DNA from: Thinopyrum elongatum
Taxonomy: Eukaryota > Streptophyta > Magnoliopsida > Poales > Poaceae
Length of the DNA: 64,000 bases
Direction of reading: 5' to 3'
Assembly: GCA_011799875.1 (NCBI GenBank)
Contig: CM022303.1
Location: 300,588,362 to 300,652,361, forward strand
This document shows, piece after piece, positions 1 through 8,670 of the stretch; the stretch's first letter is position 1, and each line of letters opens with the position of its first letter. The notes under the pieces are model-generated. The model saw only the letters and a program-made list of their open reading frames with translations, was not told where the DNA came from and made no database searches. The position numbers were made by a program, and so were the translations under genes.

Positions 1-740
1 GTACGAACGGTGACAGCCGCGCCGGCCCCTTCTCCAGATTGACGAAGAGGGAGAGGTAGAGAGGGGAGAGCGAGAGGATAAGGGGGAGCGCAAAGGGGGC
101 AAGTGGGGAGGGGAGACGAGGGGAGCCCGTGGCAACGCCCTTATCCCCTCCGGCGCCGCCGGCGAGGCGGTCCAGCAGGAGCGTGCCCGGGCGCTCGGTC
201 GCTGCAGCAGTGAAAGGGGGGAACGATCCTGAGGCGCTGGGCCTGCTGGGCTAAGGCCCAGTGGGGCAGGGGGGTTTCCTTTTATTTTTATCTTGTTTCT
301 TTTTATTGTTTTCTGTTATCAATTTTAGCTACTGTTTTCTATTTATTTTAGTTAGCAAAAATAGTTTTACAAAAATATAAAACTTGCACCTAATTTATTA
401 TTTTAAATTAGGCCACTGCCATATCAAGTTAAACATTTAAATAAATTAGTTTAGCATTTTTATAATTTTAAAAGTCATTTAAATATTTGTTTTAGCCACT
501 ATTTTAATTACTTTAGGGTCATTTAAATACCCTTCAAAAATGTTGGTTCACCACCAATATTAACAAATGAATATTTGCCACATGATGAACATTTTAGATT
601 TCATGTTTGAGGAATTTTGAGTTTCACTTATTATTTGAATTCGACTTGGATCTTTATCAAGGGCAATTTGACTTAGTCAAACTTGATGACATGGCACCAT
701 TAGTGTGAGGTTAATGTAGCACGACACTGGGGGTGTTACA
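1..740 (-). mobile_element. Element A, 3' LTR (partial, runs off window)
   Basis: Read on the minus strand this LTR begins TGTAACACCCCC at 740 and runs left past the window edge. It is a close match to 13725-15368, which is the start of the 5' LTR of the same element, once the insertion at 14097-14994 is removed. A polypurine tract lies immediately inside it (741-752), which makes it the 3' LTR. The left part is GC-rich and the right part AT-rich. The open frames on either strand have no recognisable domain and I do not regard them as genes. Confidence 0.85.
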
Positions 741-1538
741 AATCTCCTCCACTACAAGAAATCTCGTCCCGAGATTTAAGAGGTGGAGTAAGGAGGATAG
801 TTCTGGTTAAGTAATTCTAACGGATTCTGTCGTTCTTGGTTGCTCTCCTCGAAGAAGTTGATCCATTACGTTGATGTCTTCATTTCTCTGCTTCAGGTCA
901 TCATGATGAACTTGTCATCCTTTCTTCGGGAGTTCCATCGTACTTACGAAAAGGATAAGGGGTAAATTCGGAAGAACGGACCTTACAAGGTTGATTATTT
1001 GGTAGATAGCTCAGGGAATGTGGCCGAAAGTATCTCTCGAATTGAAACTTAAGAAAAACAATGAGAGTAAAGTAAGAAGGTACAATAGGGAGTTTCAAGC
1101 GGATAGACAATCGTTCGATGCCTAAAACAGAGTGTGAAAAGGGTCCAGAGCAACGGGAATAAATATTGCGTTTGGTACTAGAGTAGATCATCTCTAGGAA
1201 GGTGGCTCGTGATCTACATATGAAGCCAAGCGTGAGGAATAACTTTGGAAACAGGGGTGTATAGGAGTCAGGTTTCGATTCTGTGGAACTGTGGGTTATG
1301 GGCCCACCATGTGGGTTAAAGGTAGAAAGGGCGCTGACATCTTGCATGGCTATGGTAGCAAGGCATGTCAGAGGATAGCCTGTCAGTTATGTTGGTAACA
1401 ATGTTGGTACCAAGGGCGAGGGATGAAGAGAACCATTTTCCTGCTCGCAGGAACGAGGCGGGCCAATAGGCAAAGTTCTCATCCATCGGTGGTTACCGGA
1501 ATGTTAACAACAATAGTAACAAGGTCTTACTGAGAGAG
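741..1538 (-). mobile_element. Element A, 3' tail of the internal region with polypurine tract
   Basis: Next to the LTR the minus strand carries CGGGACGAGATTTCTTG and then a purine run, GTGGAGGAGATT, at 741-752. This is the usual polypurine-tract arrangement of Tekay/Del-type Gypsy elements (family knowledge). No chromodomain or integrase sequence is readable. A 148-codon minus-strand frame at 901-1347 has no domain I recognise and is probably degenerate element sequence. The segment stops where the LTR of element K is inserted. Confidence 0.6.
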
Positions 1539-3053
1539 TGATACGTCCATTTTGCATCATGTTTTCCTACTGTTATTTATAATGTTTTTATACATAATAA
1601 TGCTTTTTGGAGTAATTCTGATGCCTTTTCTGTCATAATATGCAAGGTTTACACAAAGAGGGAGAATACCGGTAGCTGGAATTCTGGACCTAAAAAAGCT
1701 ACGTCAGAGTTACCTATTCTGCACATCTCCAAATGAGCTGAAAATTTACGGAGAATTGTTATGGAATATATAAAAAATATTGGAGCAAATAACTACCGGA
1801 GGGGGCCACCTGGTGAGCACAAGACACCAGGGCGCGCCTAGGCCCCCAGGCGCGCCCTGGTGGGTTGTGCCCTCCTCGTCCCACCTCCGGTGCCCATCTT
1901 TTGGTATATAGGTCATTTTGACCTAGAAAAAAAATCAGAGGGGGACTTTCGGGACGAAGCGCCACCGTCTTGAACCGGAACTTGGGCAGGAGCACTTTTG
2001 CCCTCCGGCGGAGTGATTCCGCCGGGGGAACTTCCCTCCCGTAGGGGGAAATCATCGTCATCGTCATCACCAATAACCCTCTGATCTTTGGGAGGGCAAT
2101 CTCCATCAACATCTTCAACAACACCATCTCCTCTCAAACCCTAGTTCATCTCTTGTGTTCAATCTTTGTACCAGAACCTCAGATTGGTACCTGTGGGTGA
2201 CTAGTAGTGTTGATTACATCTTGTAGTTGATTACTATATGGTTTATTTGGTGGAAGATTATATGTTCAGATCCATTATGCTATTTAATACCCCTCTGATC
2301 TTGAGCATGATTATTATTTGTGAGTAGTTACTTTTGTTCTTGAGGTCACGGGAGAAGTCATGTTGTAAGTAATCATGTGAACTTGATATGTGTTCGATAT
2401 TTTGATGATATGTATGTTGTGATTCCCTTAGTGGTGTCATGTGAACGTCAACTACATGTCACTTCACCATATTTGGGCCTAAGGGAATGCATTGTGGAGT
2501 AATTATATGATGGGTTGTTAGAGTGACAGAAGCTTAAACCTAGTTTATGCGCTACTTCGTAAGGGACCGATTTGGATCCAAAAGTTTAATGCTATGGTTA
2601 GATTTTATCCTAATACCTTTCTCGTAGTTGCGGATGCTTGCAAGGGGGTTAATCATAAGTAGGAGGTTTGTTCAAGTAAGAACAGCACCTAAGCACCGGT
2701 CCACCCACATATCAAATTATCAAAGTAGCGAACACGAATCAAACCAACATGATGAAAGTGATATGGTGAAATTCCCGTGTACCCTCAAGAACGCTTGGCT
2801 TATCATAAGAGACCGTTTTGGCCTGTCCTTTGCCACAAAAGGATTGTGCTACCTTGCTGCACTTTATTTACCGTTACCGTTACTTGCTCGTTACAAATTA
2901 TCTTGCTATCAAACTACTTGTTATCGACTATTTCAGTGCTTGCAGAAAATACCTTGCTGAAACCACTTGTCATTTCCTTCTGCTCCTCGTTGGGTTCGAC
3001 ACTCTTACTTATCGAAAGGACTACGATTGATCCCCTATACTTGTGGGTCATCA
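1539..3053 (+). mobile_element. Element K, 5' LTR (TGATACGTCCATTT type)
   Basis: This is a 1515-bp LTR. It starts TGATACGTCC, ends GTGGGTCATCA, and is followed 11 bases later by a tRNA-Asp primer-binding site (3065-3074), which proves the plus orientation and that it is a 5' LTR. A TATA-like TATATAGG at 1905-1912 lies in the promoter position. The whole resembles a very common wheat non-autonomous Athila-like family, possibly WHAM. The inside of K and its 3' LTR are missing. Open frames within it are incidental. Confidence 0.8.
1905..1912 (+). promoter_or_regulatory. Putative TATA box of the element K LTR
   Basis: TATATAGG lies about 370 bases into the LTR, between a GC-rich stretch and a leader-like region, as expected for the U3/R transition. 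It is a sequence match only. Confidence 0.4.
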
Positions 3054-3081
3054 AGACTCTTTTCTGGCGCCGTTACCAACT
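3054..3081. other. Fused primer-binding sites of K and A
   Basis: Bases 3054-3074 are K's post-LTR spacer and the first ten bases of its tRNA-Asp primer site (TGGCGCCGTT). Bases 3075-3081 (ACCAACT) are the reverse complement of the start of A's tRNA-Met-type primer site, seen whole in the sister element B at 22237-22251. A single deletion with one break in each primer site would remove the inside of K, its 3' LTR and A's gag-pol. Confidence 0.7.
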
Positions 3082-5936
3082 TGTGATGGCCCCAATTCAA
3101 TCGTACACTAATCATACACGCAAAGGTGTACGATCAAAATCAGGGACTCACGGGAAGATATCACAACACAACTCTAGACACAAATAAAATAATTCAAGCT
3201 TCATATTACAAGCCAGGGGCCTCGAGAGCTCGAATACAAACAAGTCAACGGAAGCAACAATCTGAGTACAGACATAAGTTAAACAAGGCTGCCTTAAGAA
3301 GGCTAGCACAAAAGCAGCAATGATCGAAAAGGCAAGGCTTCTTGCCTGGGAGCCTCCTAACTACTCCTGGTCGTCGGCGGTCTCGGCGTAGTAGTAGGCA
3401 CCCTCGAGGTAGTAGTAGTCATGAGCAGTGTCATCTGGCTCCTGGGATACGTCATCTGATCGCACTAACTGGAAAGAAGAAAGAAGGGGGGAAATGGGTA
3501 GCAAAGCAACCATGAGTACTCATCCGAAGTACTCGCAAGCATCAGATCTATACTAAGTATGCATTGTTATCAAGGGAAGGGATGTATCTGTGGACTGTAC
3601 TGCAGAATGCCAGAATAGAGGGGAAGACCTAGCCTATCGAAGACTAGCATCTTCAAGCATCTTGCAGCATCAGAAGACGTAAGAGTAACATATTATAATA
3701 GTATTAAGTACGTTGTAACATCGCCCAAAGATCACTTTCTCGACTCCCTGCGAGAAAGCAATCCCAGAGCCATCATATCCATCTCATGCCTCAGCATCCA
3801 GTTCTAGTTGTATCGATCGGGATACAACTTCGAGCGTTCGTTACTGTGGACACGGCTATTCGAATAGATAATACTTCCCTGCAGGGGTGCACAAACTTAC
3901 CCAACACGCTCGATCAACTCTAGCCAGACACACAATTAGGTCATGACCGGCCTCGGACGATCAACGCACTGTAGTCCTACCTAGGCTCAACAGAAAGGCC
4001 AGCACGCCGGTCTAAATCCTAAGCGCGCAGGGGTCTTGGGCCCATCGCCCGTTGCACTCTTGCATGTTGCGTACACGGCCGGTGAGCAGACCTGGCAACG
4101 TCCATTACAAAGGCATGTGCTTTACACGGTCCAACCAGGCCTGCGCCGCTCAGTCGCTGACGTCTGGAAAGCTTCAGCTGATACATACGATGCAGAGTGC
4201 CCATACTTATTCCCGCATGGTGGTCAGTTCAAAAAAGGATAGAGGCCTACTCGGATCATATATCCAAACTGTTAGTGCCTTGTTAGCGCGCGGTAACGAG
4301 CAGAGACTCACGATCATGTGACCCCATCGCCCTGTCTCGTGGACTTACGACAAGGGCCAAGAATGCCCGGCCGTGCCACGTAATTATCTCGTGGGTACCC
4401 TCCAGGTCAACCCGACTTCATATCACTCGTCACATTTCTCTCGCGGGTACCCCTCGGGGCTGACCCGACTTCATCATGGTTCTGTGGTAAAGTCAAAGTA
4501 ACCGGGTGTCCAAAACATCAAGGGGGAAAACCAGAGGAATCACCCTCGATGGATTCACACTCGATGTAACCGTCAAGGTGGACTTGGAGGAATCACCCTC
4601 GATGGTCCACACTTGAGGGCTTCCACGACAGAGTCATTATCGGGAGTGGTGAAGGAGGAATCACCCTCGATGACCACGACCGAATAACTACACTATAGGA
4701 TTAACATCAGAAGTGTTGACGAGGTATCACTCTCGGCACTCGATAGTAACTCTACAGAGTCGTACAACTAAGGGGGGTGATGTGTGGTGTCGAAGCCTGG
4801 ACATCGATCACGTTGATCGAGTCATCGGTCATCAAGTGGGGGCAGCTGGGACAAGGTGAGGGGTCTCTGGTGGATCACTAACCAACCTATACTAAGCAGT
4901 TTAGGATAAGCAGGTAAGGTAACAATTGTAGGTTACAAAAAATAGGCTATGCATCAGAATAGGTGCAATCAAGTACAGTAGCAAAATCTAATGCAAGCAT
5001 GAGAGAGAATGGAATGAGCGATATCGGAATGATCAAGGTGGGTTTTCTTGCCTGGAAGCTCTGCTGCAAGGGACCGGTCGTTAGGGGTGTAGTCAATCAC
5101 AGGGGCAGCATCGGTCTCGGGGTCTACCGGAGAGAAGAGGGGGAAGAAACCGTAAATACAAGCAAACAGATGCATCACTAAGCATGACATGACGATATGC
5201 AGAGCTTGGGGTGATCTAACGTGGTACTACACGTTGTAGACGAAGAGGGAAAACATCCGGAGGGGTTTTCCCGGCGCTTGTCGTTTTCCGGACAGATGAA
5301 AACAGGGGGACGATTCCATGTTCATCATGCTAGGGGCATGTGACAGATGAACGGATTGCATACACGAATTCGTTGGATTTTTCCAAGCAACTTTCATATA
5401 TAAATTATTTTCATCTGAGCTACGGTTTATTTTCTATTAATTTTCAAAGTTTTATTGATATTCTAAAATTACTGGATTTATTTTAATTAGAAAATATAAT
5501 GAATATATTTGCTATGGGTATACAGAAGTGTACCCAGCAAAGTGTAGTGAGAGGCTGACCGTGGGCCCAGTCCACTGCCCAGTCAGTAGTTGACTGGTCA
5601 GCATTGACTGGTCAACCAGACAAGTGGGACCCCACAGTCAGTGTCAGAGCACATTTAACAGAGTTTATTTATTTTATTAAACTAATTAAGTGTGGGTGGG
5701 GCCTACAACTCGGTGACACATGTTTAATTAATAGGTTTTAATTAACAAGGAGGGCCCATGCGTCAGTGGCTGTTAGCAGGTGGATTAGGACTAATGTAAA
5801 CCCCTGACTCATGGGGGCCCCACATCACTCACCTGCTGAGGGTTTAAACGCCGGCGCGCCTCCGGCGACCATAGTGGACAGCGGCGACGCGCGGAAATAG
5901 TGCTAGGGGCGGCCATATGGCGCGCGGCTAGTCGGG

Positions 5937-7531
5937 ATCTATAATTTATGAAGTATTCATGCCATGTTTACAACAATTTTATATGGTTTTGGTATGATTT
6001 GAATGGAACTAACCCGGACTGACGCTGTTTTCAGCAGAACTACCATGGTGTTGTTTTTTGTGCAGAAATAAAAGTTCTCCAAATGCAACGAAACTTTGTA
6101 ACGATTTTTTTGGAACAAAAGAGGCAATAGAAGCTTCGTGGGAGGGCCAGAAGAGCCACGAGGTGGGCACAACCCACCAGGGCGCGCCTGGATCCAAACC
6201 CGTGTGCAGGTGGGTTGTGCTCACCTGGAGGCCCATCTTCGCGTGAAACCAACGCAAAAAAATCCTATAAATACAGAAACCCCCAGAATTAACCCTAGAT
6301 CAGAAGTTCCGCCGCCGCAAGCCTCTGTAGCCATGAAAAACCAATCTAGACCCCGTTCCGGCACCCTGTCGGAGGGGGAAATCATCACCGGTGGCCATCT
6401 TCATCATCCCGGCAGCCACCATGATGAGGAGGGAGTAGTCCACAATCGGGGCCGAGGGTTTGTACTAGTAGCTATGTGTTTAATCTCTCTCTCTCTCTCT
6501 CGTGTTCTTGAGATGGCACGATCTTGTTGTATCACGGACTTTGTTAATATAGTTGGATCATATGGTGTTTTCCCCTCTCTATCTTGTTGTGATGAATTGA
6601 GTTTTCCTTTGAGATTTTGTTTTTATCGGATTGAATACTTTTATGGATTTGAGAGCACCTGATCTATGTCTTGGCACTCAACTCGCGGATTCCCGAGGTG
6701 ACATTGGAGTAATCTATGCATAGGGGTTGATGCATGTTCTCGTCTTTGTTTCTCCGGTAGAAATCTTGGGGCACTCTTTGAGGTTCTTTCTGTTGGATTG
6801 AGTATTATGAATCTGAAATTGTTTGATGCATATCGCATAATCAACTCACGGATACTCGCTGGGACATTGGAGTATCTAGGTGACATTAGAGTTGGGTGAT
6901 GTATATCATCTGGTGTTATTTTAGTATGTACTATTCGTTAGATCGATCGTAAAGAATAGCTTGGTGTTATTTTAGTATGAACTCTAGGATAGATTGATTG
7001 AAAAGAATAGCTTTGAGGTGGTTTCGTACCCTACAAACAATTTCTTCTTATGTTCTCCGCTAGATAGGAACTTTGGAGTGATTCTTCATCGCACGTTGAG
7101 GGATGGTTATATGATCCAATTATATTAGCATTGTTGAGATATTGCACTAGCGAAAGTACGAACCCTAGGCCTCATTTTCAAGCATTTCAATACCGTTTGT
7201 GCTCCGTTTTATCAATTGCTACCTTGCTATTTTTTATTGTTCTTATTATAAAAATCAATATCTACTATCATTACTGTGCTTGTATCACCATCTCTTCGCC
7301 AAACTAGTGCACCTATACAAATTACCATTGTATTTGGTGTGTTGGGGACACAAGAGACTTTTTGTTATTTGGTTGCAGGGTTGTTTGAGAGAGGCCATCT
7401 TCATCCTATGCCTCCCACGGATTGATAAACCTTAGGTCATCCACTTGAGGGAAAATTGCTACTATCCTACAAAACTCTGCGCTTGGAGGCCCAACACGAG
7501 TCTACAAGAACAAGTTATGTAGTAGACATCA
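5937..7531 (+). repeat. N1 5' LTR (17 bases short at its start)
   Basis: This matches 11575-13191 from its 18th base onward and ends GTAGTAGACATCA. TATAAATA at 6266-6273 is a likely TATA box. A CT microsatellite at about 6486-6500 is shorter than in the 3' LTR. The open frames overlapping it, for example 6138-6662, run through LTR sequence and are not genes. Confidence 0.85.
6266..6273 (+). promoter_or_regulatory. TATA box of the N1 5' LTR
   Basis: TATAAATA is conserved at the equivalent place in the 3' LTR (11920-11927) and precedes an AACCCTAGATC leader-like stretch. This is the expected start of the element's RNA. Confidence 0.55.
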
Positions 7532-7541
7532 AGCTCTTTTC

Positions 7542-7558
7542 TGGCGCCGTTGCCGGGG
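7542..7558 (+). other. N1 primer-binding site (tRNA-Asp)
   Basis: TGGCGCCGTTGCCGGGG is complementary to the 3' end of plant tRNA-Asp. It lies 10 bases downstream of the LTR end, farther than the usual 0-5 bases; the same gap occurs in K and N2. Confidence 0.85.
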
Positions 7559-7662
7559 AGGTGAGTGCTTTAAGGTATATCTTTAGATCTTGCAATTGAA
7601 TCTTTTAGTTTCTTATTTTATCACTAGTTTGGTTTATAAAAGAAAACTCCAAAAAAAAGGAA

Positions 7663-8670
7663 TTGAGGTGGACTCATATTATTCATCTTTATCATGTCTT
7701 TCTTGAAAATGACGGAAAGGAAAATTGTGCTCAATTGATAGAAGAAGAATTCAATAAAATGTTTGGCATTAAATCTTTGAATGATGAGCTTGATTGCAAT
7801 TTTGTTGGTATGAATTCTTTGAATATCCGTGATGCTAATAATATGCAAAGCCATAAGTTTGGGGATGCTATGTTTGATGAAGATGATATTTTTAGTCCCC
7901 CAAGTTTTGATGAGAAAATTTATTATGATGAAAGCATGCCTCCTATTTATGATGATTATATTGATGAAAGTGGATTTGGAGAGGTCATGACTTTATTTAA
8001 TGATGATTCCACTATCTTGGAAGAGGTTTCAATTGATTTTGATAACAAAGTTGCTATCTATGATGATTATTGTGATGACACTTATGATATAAAGACTAAT
8101 GATCACCATGAATCTTGTCATCATCATTTTAATGCTCAAATTGATTATGTCAATCAAGTATCACATGATAGCTATTTTGTTGAGTTTGCTCCCACTACTA
8201 TTGATGAGAATAAATTTGCTTATGTGGCGAGTAATAAAAATTGTATGCATGTGGATCATGAAAAGAATGCTTTATGTGATAGCTATATTGTTAAATTCAT
8301 TCATGATGCTACTGAAAATTATTATGGGAGAGGAACACATGCTTCTACATATTTCAATAATATCAAGTTCCCTCTCTTTATGTTGAAAGATTTGAAGTTG
8401 CACTTGTTTTTCCTTCTTATGCTAGTTGATTCTTGTTCCCATGACTTGTTTGCTCACAAAATCCCGATGCATAGGAAGTGGGTTAGGCTTAAATGTTCTT
8501 GTCATGTGATTCATGATGCTCGCGTTATGTTTCAATTCTTATCTTTTATGCGAGAATCATTGAAATCATCATGCCTAGCTAAAAAGGCATTAAAGAAAAG
8601 CGCTTGTTGGGAGACAACCCAACACTTCTACCTACTGTTTTTGTGTGTTCACATGATTAGTCTACTTTAG
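7663..8670 (+). CDS. N1 acidic protein of unknown function
   Basis: This is the only long frame in N1 and sits where gag would normally be, about 100 bases after the primer site. The frame opens at a TTG at 7663; the first in-frame ATG is at 7759, so the start is uncertain. The product is rich in Asp, Glu, Tyr and His, with clusters such as DEDDIFSPPSFDE and YDDYCDDTYD, and has no transmembrane segment, zinc knuckle or catalytic motif that I recognise. Near its C-terminus it has YYGRGTHAS and then IPMHRKWVRLKC. Both motifs have clear counterparts in the N2 protein (49180-50529). The last roughly 35 codons run through the conserved GGGAGACAACCC block, which is non-coding in N2 and G, so the original stop was probably earlier. 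The function is unknown; a packaging or translation-coupling role is speculation. Confidence 0.6.
   Translation: MRWTHIIHLYHVFLENDGKENCAQLIEEEFNKMFGIKSLNDELDCNFVGMNSLNIRDANNMQSHKFGDAMFDEDDIFSPPSFDEKIYYDESMPPIYDDYIDESGFGEVMTLFNDDSTILEEVSIDFDNKVAIYDDYCDDTYDIKTNDHHESCHHHFNAQIDYVNQVSHDSYFVEFAPTTIDENKFAYVASNKNCMHVDHEKNALCDSYIVKFIHDATENYYGRGTHASTYFNNIKFPLFMLKDLKLHLFFLLMLVDSCSHDLFAHKIPMHRKWVRLKCSCHVIHDARVMFQFLSFMRESLKSSCLAKKALKKSACWETTQHFYLLFLCVHMISLL
8599..8623 (+). promoter_or_regulatory. Conserved end-of-ORF stem-loop in N1
   Basis: GCGCTTGTTGGGAGACAACC followed by CAA can form a small stem (TTGGG with CCCAA). The same block follows the coding region in N2 (49123-49146) and G (57715-57734). Its conservation across elements with different proteins suggests an RNA function. 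Confidence 0.5.

Noticed and set aside
901..1347. 148-codon minus-strand frame in the tail of element A
   Set aside because: No domain or conserved motif; it lies between polypurine tract and an insertion, and reads as decayed internal DNA.
6138..6662. 174-codon plus-strand frame
   Set aside because: Lies inside the N1 5' LTR across its promoter; the equivalent stretch of the 3' LTR breaks the frame.
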